In this document: positions 26,894 to 36,351 of the stretch, piece by piece
Numbering within the stretch: the first letter of the stretch is position 1
Layout: each line of letters starts with the position of its first letter
Assembly (NCBI RefSeq): GCF_004124275.1
Contig: NZ_CP027218.1
Location: forward strand, 248,001 to 312,000
Origin: Pseudomonas sp. DTU12.3
GTDB taxonomy: Bacteria > Pseudomonadota > Gammaproteobacteria > Pseudomonadales > Pseudomonadaceae
DNA length: 64,000 nucleotides
Direction of reading: 5' to 3'
Notes under the pieces: model-generated
The model's input: the letters and a program-made list of their open reading frames with translations, nothing else
Told to the model about the DNA's origin: nothing
Database searches by the model: none
Made by a program: the position numbers and the translations under genes

Positions 26894-28552
26894 ATGCTCA
26901 CCCTGCTCAATCTGCTTTCCGCCGTCGCCCTGCTGATCTGGGGCACGCACATCGTTCGAACCGGCATCCTCAGGGTGTACGGCACCAATCTGCGCCATGT
27001 GATTGGCCAGAACATGTCCAAGCGCTGGCTCGCGTTCGTGGCTGGCATCGTCGTCACCGCGATGGTGCAAAGCAGCAACGCCACGGCCATGCTCGTCACT
27101 TCATTCGTCGGCCAGGGCCTGATGGCGCTGACCCCGGCGCTGGCGACCATGCTTGGCGCCGACGTCGGTACCGCGCTGATGGCGCGGGTGCTGACATTCG
27201 ACTTGTCGTGGCTGTCGCCGCTGCTGATCTTCCTCGGGGTGATTTTCTTTCTGTCGCGCAAACAGACGCGCCTTGGGCAGATGGGCCGCGTGGCCATCGG
27301 ATTGGGGCTGATCATTCTCGCGCTGCAATTGATCGTTGAAGCCGCCGCGCCGATCACTCACGCCCAAGGGGTGAAGGTGATTTTTGCCTCGCTGACCGGC
27401 GACATCCTTCTCGACGCCCTCGTGGGCGCGTTGTTCGCGATGATTTCCTATTCCAGCCTCGCCGCCGTGCTGCTCACCGCGACCCTCGCGGGCGCCAGTG
27501 TGATCAGTCTGCCGGTGGCGATCGGTCTGGTGATCGGTGCCAACATCGGCAGCGGCGTGCTGGCGTTCATGAGCACCAGCATGCAGAACGCCGCCGGCCG
27601 GCAAGTGGCGCTGGGCAGCCTGTTGTACAAACTGATCGGCCTGCTGCTGATCATCCCGGTGCTCGACCCGCTGGTGCACTGGATTGATGGTCTCGATTTC
27701 AGCCCGCAGGAAATGGTCATCGGCTTCCACCTGCTCTACAACACTGCGCGTTGCCTGATTCTGCTGCCGAGCGTCGGGCCGATGGCGCGTCTCTGCGCGT
27801 GGTTGCTGCCGGAGCGGCCGGAGGTCAACGGCACCGCCAAACCGCGTCACCTCGACGCCACCGCACTGGTGACGCCGAGCCTGGCCTTGGCCAACGCCGC
27901 GCGGGAAACCCTGCGCATGGGCGATCTGCTCGACAACATGCTCGACGCCACGCTCGATGTGTTGCGCGGCAAGCAGACCGCTGTCACCCAGGAAATGCGC
28001 CGGCTCACCGACGACGTCGAAGCGCTGTACAGCGCGATCAAACTGTACCTGGCGCAGATGCCCCGCGAGGATCTTGGCGAGCAGGACAGCCGGCGCTGGG
28101 CCGAGATCATCGAACTGGCGATCAACCTGAAACTGGCCGCCGACCTGATCGAACGCATGCTGCGCAAGATTCAGCAGCAGAAGACTTCGCAGCGCCGCTC
28201 GTTTTCCGAGGAAGGTCTGGAAGACCTGGCCGGTTTGCAGCAGCAACTGATTGCCAACTTGCGCTTGGGCTTGTCGGTGTTTCTCAGCGGCGACCGCGAA
28301 AGTGCCCGGCAGTTGCTGCGCGAAAAACGCCGTTTTCGCGCGCAGGAGCGTCGTTTGGCCCATGCGCATGTCAGCCGTTTGCAACGCAAGATCGTGCAGA
28401 GTATTGAAACCAGTTCGCTGCACCTGGAGTTGATTGCCGACATGAAACGCTTGAATTCACTGTTCTGCGGCAGTGCCTATGTGGTGCTGGAGACGGCGGA
28501 CACCGGAGCGCTGGAGTCGGATGATATTGCCGACATTACGCATTCGCCTTGA
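26894..28552 (+). CDS. Na/Pi cotransporter family protein with PhoU-like domain
   Basis: A 552-residue protein. The N-terminal half has 8-9 transmembrane segments in two Na_Pi_cotrans repeats; the signature Q-S-S is present in TAMVQSSNATAMLVTSFVG at residues about 55-73 and again as SYSSLAAVLLTATLAG near residue 185. The C-terminal 220 residues (about 320-545) are charged and helical, resembling PhoU. It probably imports phosphate with sodium. There is no pho operon nearby and no clear Pho box. Transport direction and substrate are inferred from the family. Confidence 0.92.
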   Translation: MLTLLNLLSAVALLIWGTHIVRTGILRVYGTNLRHVIGQNMSKRWLAFVAGIVVTAMVQSSNATAMLVTSFVGQGLMALTPALATMLGADVGTALMARVLTFDLSWLSPLLIFLGVIFFLSRKQTRLGQMGRVAIGLGLIILALQLIVEAAAPITHAQGVKVIFASLTGDILLDALVGALFAMISYSSLAAVLLTATLAGASVISLPVAIGLVIGANIGSGVLAFMSTSMQNAAGRQVALGSLLYKLIGLLLIIPVLDPLVHWIDGLDFSPQEMVIGFHLLYNTARCLILLPSVGPMARLCAWLLPERPEVNGTAKPRHLDATALVTPSLALANAARETLRMGDLLDNMLDATLDVLRGKQTAVTQEMRRLTDDVEALYSAIKLYLAQMPREDLGEQDSRRWAEIIELAINLKLAADLIERMLRKIQQQKTSQRRSFSEEGLEDLAGLQQQLIANLRLGLSVFLSGDRESARQLLREKRRFRAQERRLAHAHVSRLQRKIVQSIETSSLHLELIADMKRLNSLFCGSAYVVLETADTGALESDDIADITHSP

Positions 28553-28601
28553 ACGTCTGGGGCTAGGGTCAGTCAGTAACACAGAGTTCAGCCTCAAGGA
28601 C

Positions 28602-28688
28602 GCCTTCGCGAGCAAGCCCGCTCCCACATTTGGAATGCATTCCCCCTGTGGGAGCGACGGTGCGACGATTCGACTTGCTCGCGAAGGC
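28602..28688. repeat. Asymmetric REP doublet
   Basis: Left arm CCTTCGCGAGCAAGCCCGCT is canonical. The right arm reads GTGGGAGCGACGGTGCGACG then ATTCGACTTGCTCGCGAAGG, so the stem core is replaced by a longer sequence. The two arms still pair at their ends. Confidence 0.8.
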
Positions 28689-28737
28689 CATTTGACTGAC
28701 GACACGGATCTCCAAATCAGCCGTATGGAAGCCTGTT

Positions 28738-30117
28738 ATGCGTTGCCTGTTGTTCGCCTGTCTGTTGCTCGGTTCCCTGCCCGCCTTTGCCCTGGATCGC
28801 TTTCAGGTCGAAGGCTATGCGCTGCCCAACGGTTTGCAGTTGCTGCTCAAGCCCGGCACCGAGCGTGGGCATGTGGCTATCCGACTGGTGGTTGGCGTCG
28901 GCCTCGATGATTTCGACTGCAATGACAAAGAGCTGCCGCACCTGCTCGAACATCTGCTGTTCAGCGGCATCGACGCCACTGGCGAAGGTGGCCTGGAGGA
29001 ACGCATGCAGGCGCTGGGTGGCGACTGGAATGCGTTCACCAGCAACGCCGACACCACGTTCGTCATCGAAGCCCCGGCGAAAAATCAGCGCAAGGTGCTC
29101 GACCTGCTGCTCGATCTGCTCACGCAAACGCGCATCGACGACAACGCCATCAACGCCGCCAAACGTGTGGTCGAGCGCGAGGACGGCGGCCACTACACGC
29201 GTCTGCAACGCTTTCTCGACCGTCAGGATCTTGGCCACACCGCAAGCAATCAGCTCGCCGTCGAACTGGGCCTGAAATGCCCGCAGCGCGCCGAGGTCGG
29301 TCACCTGACTCAGGAACAACTGGAGAAGGTGCGCAAGGCCTGGTACGCGCCGAACAACATGACGCTGATCGTCGTCGGTGAACTCGACAAATTGCTGCCG
29401 GCTTATCTGGAGCGCACCTGGGGCGCGTTGCAGGCGGTTGATCCGAGCGAACACCGGCCGCTACCGGACATCCGCACCAGCGCTGCGCATGAGCGCACCC
29501 TCACCCGTGGTTTTATCGGCGACAGCGCCAAGCTGCACTGGCTGGTGCCGGAACCGGTGCTGGACGATCAGTACGACGAGACCTTCGACATCCTCAAGGA
29601 TTACCTCGACTGGGCGCTGTACCGGCAGATCCGCCTCAATCACGGCTTGTCGTACGGGCCGTGGGCCGAGCGCGAAGTGTTTGGTGGCGTCGGCTTCATG
29701 AGCCTGAATGCCGATCTGGATCGCGATGATGTCGACGAAGCCATTCAGGTACTCGAAGACCTCAAGGCTGATCTGCTGAAAAACGGCCTCGATGCCGACA
29801 CCTTCGCGCGGATCAAACAGGCGGCGATCGCCCATCAGGCGTGGGCGGTGCAGGGCAACAGCGCGATGGCCGATTATTACTGGAGTGCGCTGGGCGATTA
29901 CGAAGATGGCCGCTTTGCCAACCCCGCGCGCGAGCTGCAAGGGGTGACGCTGGCGGCGGCGAACAAGGCCATGCGTGAGTTGCTGCTGCAACCGGGGTAT
30001 TTGCGGATCGAGAAGCCGTTGATCAGTGATGATCAGGTGTTGTGGCTGAGTGCGGGCGGGTTGGGTCTGGTGTTGCTGGTCCTGATCGGCTGGCGTTTGC
30101 ATCGTAAGCGGGGTTGA
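28738..30117 (+). CDS. Periplasmic M16 family metallopeptidase
   Basis: A 459-residue insulinase-type protease. The signal peptide is clear (MRCLLFACLLLGSLPAFA). The inverted zinc motif H-x-x-E-H is present as HLLEH near residue 65, and the distal glutamate is expected in VERE near residue 145. The second M16 domain (peptidase_M16_C) covers residues about 195-400, followed by a C-terminal transmembrane helix (VLWLSAGGLGLVLLVLIGW) and a basic tail. It is therefore probably anchored in the inner membrane and faces the periplasm. Only one M16 gene is present here, not a PqqF/YmxG-like pair. Confidence 0.9.
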   Translation: MRCLLFACLLLGSLPAFALDRFQVEGYALPNGLQLLLKPGTERGHVAIRLVVGVGLDDFDCNDKELPHLLEHLLFSGIDATGEGGLEERMQALGGDWNAFTSNADTTFVIEAPAKNQRKVLDLLLDLLTQTRIDDNAINAAKRVVEREDGGHYTRLQRFLDRQDLGHTASNQLAVELGLKCPQRAEVGHLTQEQLEKVRKAWYAPNNMTLIVVGELDKLLPAYLERTWGALQAVDPSEHRPLPDIRTSAAHERTLTRGFIGDSAKLHWLVPEPVLDDQYDETFDILKDYLDWALYRQIRLNHGLSYGPWAEREVFGGVGFMSLNADLDRDDVDEAIQVLEDLKADLLKNGLDADTFARIKQAAIAHQAWAVQGNSAMADYYWSALGDYEDGRFANPARELQGVTLAAANKAMRELLLQPGYLRIEKPLISDDQVLWLSAGGLGLVLLVLIGWRLHRKRG

Positions 30118-30122
30118 AGATC

Positions 30123-30199
30123 AAAAGATCGCAGCCTGCGGCAGCTCCTACAGGGGATTGCGTTCCAAATGTAGGAGCTGCCGCAGGCTGCGATCTTTT
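30123..30199. repeat. REP doublet, GATCGCAGCCTGCGGCAGCTCC class
   Basis: Arms AAAAGATCGCAGCCTGCGGC and complement around GGGGATTGCGTTCCAAA, between the peptidase gene and the DUF5924 gene, both on the plus strand. Confidence 0.9.
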
Positions 30200-30302
30200 G
30201 AGGTCCTGAAATGCACCGAATAAGTGACCGGCAGCCTCGCCACAGCGCCCGGCGGGCGCTACTCTGTCGAGGTTTTTTCCTACAGCGTTGTGAACCGCCC
30301 AA

Positions 30303-31331
30303 ATGCCGAAAATACAGCTCCTGATCCAGCGCATTCTCGAACTGATGAAGCGCTATCCCGGGGTCATTGCGCTTGGCGGTTTCATCTCCGGGGTCGGCAG
30401 TTTCATCATGGTCGATCGTCAGCAGGGACTGGCGAGCTGGATCACCGTGATCATGCTGCTCAGCTGGATCTGGCTGATGCTGGAAAACACCCTCACCGGC
30501 CTCTTCACCCGCGTGTTCAAACGCGAGATTCCCCAGCCGCTGCTGCGTTACGCGACGCAGATGATCCATCAGGAAAGCCTGTTTTTCGTCCTGCCGTTCT
30601 TCTTCATCACCACGACGTGGAACAGCGGCCAGTTGTTTTTCACCGGCCTCCTCAGCGTCGCGGCGCTGATCTCGATCGTTGATCCGCTTTACTACAAATG
30701 GCTGGCGCCACGGCGCTGGGCGTTTCTCGCGCTGCACACCCTGACCCTGTTCGCTGCCCTGCTAACGGCGTTGCCGGTGATCATGCACCTGACCACGGCG
30801 CAGAGCTTCAAATGGGCGCTGGGGATTGCCGTGCTGTTGTCGTTCCCGAGCCTGGCGTCGATCTTCCCGATCCGCACGCTGCGTAATGCGCTGGCGATTC
30901 TCTGTATCACCGTCGGTATCGGCGCTGTCGGCTGGACCCTGCGTTCATGGGTGCCGCCGGCGACGTTGTGGATGACCGACGTGGCGATCAGCACTCAAAT
31001 GCAGGATCGCACCCCCGGCGCCAGCCTCGACACGGTGAGCGCCGAGCAGATTCGTGGCGATGGCCTTTACGCCTACACCGCGATCAACGCGCCGCGCGGG
31101 CTCGATGAGCGGATTTATCACGTCTGGCAGTTCAACGGCAAAGAGGTCGACCGCATCCCTCTCGACATCCACGGCGGGCGCAAGGAAGGCTACCGGGCGT
31201 GGACGCACAAGCAGAATTTCCCCGGCAACCCGGCGGGCAAATGGCAGGTGCGGGTGCTGACCGAGGATGGCCAGGTCATCGGCGTGCTGCGCTTTGAAGT
31301 CACCGACAGCACAGCGATCAAAGAAAAGTAA
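30303..31331 (+). CDS. DUF5924/DUF2914 family membrane protein
   Basis: A 342-residue protein. The first 215 residues have about six hydrophobic segments; the remainder is a soluble DUF2914-type domain (TPGASLDTVSAEQI, YAYTAINAPRGLDERIYHVW, W-T-H-K-QNFPGNPAGKWQVRV). Such domains form beta-sandwiches on the periplasmic side. The function is unknown. It precedes the MCE operon by 54 bases in the same direction and might be co-expressed with it. The family name is from recognition of the C-terminal pattern. Confidence 0.8.
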   Translation: MPKIQLLIQRILELMKRYPGVIALGGFISGVGSFIMVDRQQGLASWITVIMLLSWIWLMLENTLTGLFTRVFKREIPQPLLRYATQMIHQESLFFVLPFFFITTTWNSGQLFFTGLLSVAALISIVDPLYYKWLAPRRWAFLALHTLTLFAALLTALPVIMHLTTAQSFKWALGIAVLLSFPSLASIFPIRTLRNALAILCITVGIGAVGWTLRSWVPPATLWMTDVAISTQMQDRTPGASLDTVSAEQIRGDGLYAYTAINAPRGLDERIYHVWQFNGKEVDRIPLDIHGGRKEGYRAWTHKQNFPGNPAGKWQVRVLTEDGQVIGVLRFEVTDSTAIKEK

Positions 31332-31385
31332 TCCGGTTCGTGCTATTACGTATGCCAGCATATTTAGCCGAAAAGCACGGAGCTT

Positions 31386-32534
31386 ATGACCAGCAGCTCG
31401 ATCAGCGGCAATGCCCAACTGGACACGTCGAACAGCCCTGCCCGCCTGCGGGTGACCGGGGACTGGACGCTTGCCCATTACGCCGAGCTGAAGACGCTGA
31501 GCGAAAAGCTCCACGGCCAGTACGACGCCAACACTCCGATCGACCTCAACAGCCTCGGCGCCCTCGACACCGCTGGCGCTTCGTTGCTGGTCGAACTGCT
31601 CGGTTCCGAGCGCCTCGGTAAATCTGCCGAGCATCCTGATTGCACGATTTCCACCGCCGACCGCGCGCTGCTGCAAACGGTGTATCGCTCGATGACTGAT
31701 TTCTGCGTGCCGATCAAGGAGCCGGAAATCAGCGTCAGCGTGCAGTTGCTGACGCGCATCGGCCGCGCCGTCGACACGGTCTGGCAAGACACCCTGCAAC
31801 TGCTCGGTTTTGTCGGCCTGATCCTCGAAACCATCGCTCGCAGTCTGTTCCGGCCCAAGCGCTGGCGCATCACGCCAATGATCGCGCACATCGAACAGAC
31901 CGGCCTCGACGCCGCGCCGATCGTGGCCTTGCTGACTTTCCTGGTCGGCGCGGTGGTAGCGTTCCTCGGCGCGACGGTGCTGGCCAGTTTCGGAGCGACG
32001 ATTTTTACCGTCGATCTGGTCGGTTTCTCGTTTTTGCGTGAATTCGGCGTACTGCTCACGGCGATCCTGATGGCGGGCCGCACTGCCAGTGCCTTTACCG
32101 CGCAAATCGGCTCGATGAAGGCCAACGAAGAAATCGACGCGATCCGCACTCTCGGCCTCGACCCGATGGAGCTGCTGGTGGTGCCGCGCGTGCTGGCGAT
32201 GTTGGTGGCGCTACCGATGCTGACGTTTCTGGCGATGCTCTGCGGGATCATTGGCGGCGGTGTGGTCTGCGCGGTGTCGCTGGATATTTCGCCGGCGATG
32301 TTCCTGACGCTGTTGCAGTCGGACATCGGCGTGCAGCATTTTCTGGTCGGCTTGGTCAAAGCGCCGATCTTCGCCTTCATCATTGCCGCGATTGGCTGCC
32401 TGGAAGGCTTCAAGGTCAGCGGCAGCGCCGAGTCGGTTGGCGCCCACACCACCTCCGCTGTGGTCCAATCGATTTTCGTGGTGATCGTGCTCGACGCGGT
32501 GGCCGCACTGTTCTTCATGGAGATGGGCTGGTGA
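31386..32534 (+). CDS. MCE-system ABC transporter permease (MlaE family) with N-terminal STAS-like domain
   Basis: A 382-residue permease. Residues about 15-110 form a STAS-like domain (DLNSLGALDTAGASLLVELLG). The MlaE permease domain follows from about residue 130, with hydrophobic segments and the conserved FSFLREFGVLLTAILMAGRT and IGSMKANEEIDAIRTLGLDP motif (the coupling helix). It overlaps the next gene by four bases (GTGA). In the canonical mla operon the STAS protein (MlaB) is separate, so this is the fused, second-type system found in many Gram-negatives. It moves lipids between the membranes. Confidence 0.93.
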   Translation: MTSSSISGNAQLDTSNSPARLRVTGDWTLAHYAELKTLSEKLHGQYDANTPIDLNSLGALDTAGASLLVELLGSERLGKSAEHPDCTISTADRALLQTVYRSMTDFCVPIKEPEISVSVQLLTRIGRAVDTVWQDTLQLLGFVGLILETIARSLFRPKRWRITPMIAHIEQTGLDAAPIVALLTFLVGAVVAFLGATVLASFGATIFTVDLVGFSFLREFGVLLTAILMAGRTASAFTAQIGSMKANEEIDAIRTLGLDPMELLVVPRVLAMLVALPMLTFLAMLCGIIGGGVVCAVSLDISPAMFLTLLQSDIGVQHFLVGLVKAPIFAFIIAAIGCLEGFKVSGSAESVGAHTTSAVVQSIFVVIVLDAVAALFFMEMGW

Positions 32535-33334
32535 GTCGTCTACCCCGCGCGCCCTCGGAGGCGGTGATCGAAGTCCGTGGCCTGTGCAATCGCTTCGGCA
32601 GCCAGAGCGTGCACGAGAACCTCGATCTGGATTTGTACAAAGGCGAAATCCTCGCGGTGGTCGGTGGCTCCGGCAGCGGCAAATCGGTGCTGTTGCGCAG
32701 CATTGTCGGCCTGCGTCGGCCCAGCGAAGGCATCGTAAAAGTGTTCGGCAAGAACCTGCCGAGCCTGTCCGAGCACGAACGCTCGCTGGTCGAACGACGT
32801 TTCGGCGTGCTGTTTCAGAAAGGCGCGCTGTTTTCGTCCCTGACGGTCACCGAGAACGTCGCCCTCCCCCTCATCGAACACGCCGGCCTGAGCCGCAACG
32901 ACGCCGAGCACCTGGCCGCCGTGAAGCTGGCGCTGGCCGGGCTGCCGCTGTCGGCGGCGGACAAATACCCGGCGTCGCTGTCCGGCGGCATGATCAAGCG
33001 CGCCGCGCTGGCCCGGGCCTTGGCGCTGGATCCGGACATCCTGTTTCTCGACGAACCCACCGCCGGCCTCGATCCGATTGGCGCGGCACAGTTCGATCAA
33101 CTGATCCTGACCCTGCGCGATGCGCTCGGCCTCAGCGTGTTTCTGGTGACCCACGACCTCGACACGCTCTACACCATCACCGACCGCGTGGCGGTGCTGG
33201 CGCAGAAAAAAGTGCTGGTCGCCGGCCCGATCGATGTCGTCTCGGAAACCGACGACGCGTGGATTCACGAATACTTCCACGGCCCGCGCGGCCGCTCGGC
33301 GCTGGACGCCGCCAAATTGCTCAACGAGGTCTGA
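32531..33334 (+). CDS. MCE-system ABC transporter ATP-binding protein (MlaF family)
   Basis: A 267-residue ATPase. Walker A GGSGSGKSVLLRS at about residues 41-53, the Q-loop FQKGALFSSLTV, signature LSGGMIKRAALARAL, Walker B ILFLDEPTAGLDP and the H-loop VTHD are all visible. It starts with GTG overlapping the permease stop. The MCE gene begins 1 base after its stop, so the operon permease-ATPase-MCE-lipoprotein is contiguous. Confidence 0.94.
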   Translation: MSRLPRAPSEAVIEVRGLCNRFGSQSVHENLDLDLYKGEILAVVGGSGSGKSVLLRSIVGLRRPSEGIVKVFGKNLPSLSEHERSLVERRFGVLFQKGALFSSLTVTENVALPLIEHAGLSRNDAEHLAAVKLALAGLPLSAADKYPASLSGGMIKRAALARALALDPDILFLDEPTAGLDPIGAAQFDQLILTLRDALGLSVFLVTHDLDTLYTITDRVAVLAQKKVLVAGPIDVVSETDDAWIHEYFHGPRGRSALDAAKLLNEV

Positions 33335-33335
33335 C

Positions 33336-34274
33336 ATGGAAACCCGAGCGCATCATGTGTTGATCGGCCTGTTCACCGTGATTGTGGTGGCAGGCGCCCT
33401 GCTCTTCGGTCTATTCCTGGCCAAGTCCAGCGTCGACACCGAGTTCAAGGACTACGAGATTGTCTTCAGCGAGGCGGTCAGCGGGCTGTCCAAGGGCAGC
33501 CCGGTGCAGTACAGCGGAATCAAGGTCGGCGATGTGATCAATTTGCGCCTTGATCCGAAAGACCCACGGCGGGTGCTGGCGCGGATTCGTCTGGCCGGTG
33601 ACACGCCGGTCAAGGAAGACACCCAGGCCAAACTGGCGCTGGCCGGGATCACCGGTACGTCAATCATCCAGCTCAGCGGTGGCACCCCCGAGAGCCCGAA
33701 ACTGACCGGCCATGACGGCAAACTGCCGCTGATTGTCGCCTCGCCCTCGCCTATTTCGCGCCTGCTCAATGACTCCAACGATTTGATGAGCGGGATCACC
33801 GCGCTGCTGCAGAACGCCAACCAGATGTTCTCCTCCGAGAACGTCGAGCGCGTCAGCAAGACCCTCGCCCATCTGGAGCAAACCACCGGCACCATCAACG
33901 ATCAGCGCGGCGACATCAAGCAGGCCATGCAACAACTGGCGACTGTCGGCAAACAGGCCGGCAGCATGCTCGAACAGACTTCGCTGCTGATGCGCAACGC
34001 CAACGGCCTGATCAACGATCAGGGCAAACAAGCGCTGGGCAGCGCCGAACAGGCGATGAAGTCGCTGGAGCAAAGCACCACCACCATCAGCACCTTGCTC
34101 AGCAAAAATGAAAGCTCCCTCGACAACGGCATGCAGGGCCTCAACGGCCTGGCCCCGGCGATCCGCGAATTGCGCGAGACGCTGACTTCGCTGCGGGCCA
34201 TCTCGCAACGCCTTGAGGCCAACCCCAGCGGCTACTTGCTGGGCCGTGACAAGAACAAGGAATTCACGCCATGA
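33336..34274 (+). CDS. MCE-domain (MlaD family) periplasmic substrate-binding protein
   Basis: A 312-residue protein with one N-terminal transmembrane helix (residues 9-28) and a single MCE domain at about residues 38-118 (GSPVQYSGIKVGDVINLRL, then LAGITGTSIIQLSGG). The rest is a long helical region, about residues 150-300, with heptad-like repeats, which probably forms the coiled needle that crosses the periplasm. I start at the ATG at 33336, just after the ATPase stop. It binds lipids and passes them between transporter and outer membrane. Confidence 0.93.
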   Translation: METRAHHVLIGLFTVIVVAGALLFGLFLAKSSVDTEFKDYEIVFSEAVSGLSKGSPVQYSGIKVGDVINLRLDPKDPRRVLARIRLAGDTPVKEDTQAKLALAGITGTSIIQLSGGTPESPKLTGHDGKLPLIVASPSPISRLLNDSNDLMSGITALLQNANQMFSSENVERVSKTLAHLEQTTGTINDQRGDIKQAMQQLATVGKQAGSMLEQTSLLMRNANGLINDQGKQALGSAEQAMKSLEQSTTTISTLLSKNESSLDNGMQGLNGLAPAIRELRETLTSLRAISQRLEANPSGYLLGRDKNKEFTP

Positions 34275-34897
34275 AGCTGACTCGCCTCGCCCTTCTCGCT
34301 GCTGGCATTTCGCTGATCAGCGCGTGTTCGATTCTGCCCAAGGCCGAGCCATCGGATGTCTATCGCCTGCCGACGGCACAGGCGCCCGCCTCGGCCAGTT
34401 CGGCGGCAACGCAGCATTGGTCGTTGCGACTTAACAAGCTGCAGGCCAGTGAGACATTGAACCGGCCGATGATTGCGGTGATTCCTCAGGGGGATGTGAT
34501 CAGCAGCTACAAAGGCTCGCGCTGGAGCGATCCGGCACCGGTGCTGGTGCGCAATCGCTTGCTCGACGGCTTTGCGCGTGATGGCCGGGTGACGTTGCTC
34601 AGTACCGATGACAGCAACTTTGCTGCGGATCTGGAATTGGGCGGGAGTTTGCAGGCGTTTCAGACTGAATATCAGGGCACGCAGGCCAGCGTCGTGGTGC
34701 GGGTCGATGCGTTGCTGGTGCGCGGTTATGACCAGCGGATTCTGGCCAGCCGGCGCTTTGAAGAACGTCAGCCGTTGAGTGATGTGCAGGTGCCGGCGGT
34801 GGTCGCAGGCTTTGGCCAGGCCAGTGATCGCCTGACCGCGAAAGTCGTCGCGTGGGCCGTCGACCAAGGCCAAAAATTGGCCCCCCAAAAACCTTAA
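34271..34897 (+). CDS. PqiC-like outer membrane lipoprotein of the MCE system
   Basis: A 208-residue lipoprotein. The lipobox is LISAC (cysteine near residue 18). The body matches ABC-type transport auxiliary lipoproteins (PqiC/YmbA): DVYRLP after the anchor, then RPMIAVIPQGDVISSYKGSRW and VLVRNRLLDGF. It overlaps the MCE gene by four bases (ATGA). It probably forms the outer-membrane dock of the transporter. A REP doublet follows. Confidence 0.88.
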   Translation: MKLTRLALLAAGISLISACSILPKAEPSDVYRLPTAQAPASASSAATQHWSLRLNKLQASETLNRPMIAVIPQGDVISSYKGSRWSDPAPVLVRNRLLDGFARDGRVTLLSTDDSNFAADLELGGSLQAFQTEYQGTQASVVVRVDALLVRGYDQRILASRRFEERQPLSDVQVPAVVAGFGQASDRLTAKVVAWAVDQGQKLAPQKP

Positions 34898-34914
34898 GCC
34901 CAACACAATCCCCC

Positions 34915-35004
34915 TGTGGGAGCGGGCTTGCTCGCGAATGCGGTGTATCAGTCAACATTATTGCTGGCTGACCCACCGCATTCGCGAGCAAGCCCGCTCC
35001 CACA
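34915..35004. repeat. REP doublet, GGGAGCGGGCTTGCTCGCGA class
   Basis: Arms at 34915-34938 and 34981-35004, with a spacer containing GTCAACATTATTGCTGGC. It fills the gap between the convergent lipoprotein and nucleoside-recognition genes. Confidence 0.9.
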
Positions 35005-35016
35005 TTGGATTTTTGT

Positions 35017-36246
35017 TTAACCGAAGAACCAGTAGCAGACCGCGATCGCGCCAACCACACCGGCAAACTCCGCCAGCAGTGCACAACCCACCGCATGCCG
35101 CGCCCGCTGAATACCCACCGCGCCGAAATACACCGCCAACACATAGAACGTCGTTTCGGTACTGCCCTGCACCGTCGCGGCGACCAGTGCCGGGAAGCTG
35201 TCGACCCCCGAGGTCTGCATCGTCTCGATCAACATCGCCCTTGCCGCGCTGCCGGAAAACGGTTTAACCATCGCCGTCGGCAACGCATCGACAAACCGTG
35301 TGTCCCAACCGGCCCACTCGACCAGATGACGAATCCCATCCAGCCCGAAGTCCAGCGCCCCGGAGGCACGCAGTACGCCGACCGCGCAGAGCATCGCTAC
35401 CAGATACGGCAGGAGATTCTTCGCGACATCGAAGCCTTCCTTCGCGCCTTCGACAAACGCCTCGTAGACCTTCACTTTCTTTAACGCGCCGATGATCAAA
35501 AACAGCATGATCAACCCGAACAACGTCAGATTACCGAGGATCGACGACAATCCCGCCAAAGCCGTCGCCGAAAGCGTGCCGAGCAGCGCCATAAAGCCAC
35601 CGAGAATCAGCGCACCGGGAATCAGATAGGCCAACACCACCGGATCCCAGATCCGCAGGCGTTGCATGAACGCCACCGAGAGGAAGCCGACAATCGTCGA
35701 GCAACTGGTCGCCAGCAGAATCGGCAGGAACACCAGCGTCGGGTCCGGCGCGCCTTGCTGGGCGCGGTACATGAAGATCGTTACCGGCAGCAGGGTCAGG
35801 GAGGAGGCGTTGAGCACCAGAAAGAGGATTTGCGCGTTACTGGCAACGGTGGCGCTGGGATTGAGCTCCTGCAGCGCCTTCATGGCTTTCAGGCCGATTG
35901 GCGTCGCGGCGTTGTCGAGGCCCAGGCCGTTGGCAGCAAAGTTGAGGGTGATCAGGCCAAGGGCAGGGTGGCCGGCCGGGACTTCCGGCATCAGCCGAAG
36001 AAACAGCGGCCCAAGCACCTTCGCCAGCCATTCGACGATCCCGGCCTTCTCGGCAATGCGCAGAAAACCCAGCCACAGGGTGAGGGTGCCGAACAGCAGC
36101 ACCATGACTTCGACCGAGAGCTTGGCCATGGCGAAAATGCTCTCCACCATCGCCGCAAAGATCCCGGCGTTGCCGCCGATCAGCCACTGCGCCAGCGCCG
36201 ATACGGCTGCGACGATGAAGAAGCCAAGCCACAGGCCATTAAGCAT
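35017..36246 (-). CDS. Nucleoside-recognition (SpmA/SpmB-type) membrane protein
   Basis: A 409-residue integral membrane protein with two Gate (nucleoside recognition) domains, one near residues 45-150 and one near residues 275-380, as in proteins that fuse SpmA- and SpmB-like halves. Family segments are GLDNAATPIGLKAMKALQEL and MLCAVGVLRASGALDF. In Gram-negatives the function is not known; the spore maturation name comes from Bacillus. There are about nine hydrophobic segments. It is followed by a REP doublet and stands alone. Confidence 0.85.
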   Translation of the reverse strand: MLNGLWLGFFIVAAVSALAQWLIGGNAGIFAAMVESIFAMAKLSVEVMVLLFGTLTLWLGFLRIAEKAGIVEWLAKVLGPLFLRLMPEVPAGHPALGLITLNFAANGLGLDNAATPIGLKAMKALQELNPSATVASNAQILFLVLNASSLTLLPVTIFMYRAQQGAPDPTLVFLPILLATSCSTIVGFLSVAFMQRLRIWDPVVLAYLIPGALILGGFMALLGTLSATALAGLSSILGNLTLFGLIMLFLIIGALKKVKVYEAFVEGAKEGFDVAKNLLPYLVAMLCAVGVLRASGALDFGLDGIRHLVEWAGWDTRFVDALPTAMVKPFSGSAARAMLIETMQTSGVDSFPALVAATVQGSTETTFYVLAVYFGAVGIQRARHAVGCALLAEFAGVVGAIAVCYWFFG

Positions 36247-36300
36247 CAGTCAAATCCCCCGAAGAATGCCGCGAATGATAGCGGGGTCGCCAGAAACGAC

Positions 36301-36324
36301 AAACCCCGGATTTCTCCGGGGTTT
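36301..36324 (-). terminator. Strong hairpin between gltP and the nucleoside-recognition gene
   Basis: A perfect 10-bp stem AAACCCCGGA / TCCGGGGTTT with the loop TTTC. Both flanking genes are on the minus strand, so it probably ends the gltP transcript. The T tail is weak (GTCGTTTCTGG). Confidence 0.6.
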
Positions 36325-36351
36325 GTCTACAGGCTCGTGGCCCCAATCTTA

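Noticed and set aside
36301..36324. Fur or other operator in the CCCCGGA palindrome
   Set aside because: A perfect GC-rich 10-bp stem with four-base loop at a gene end fits a transcript terminator better than a protein site.
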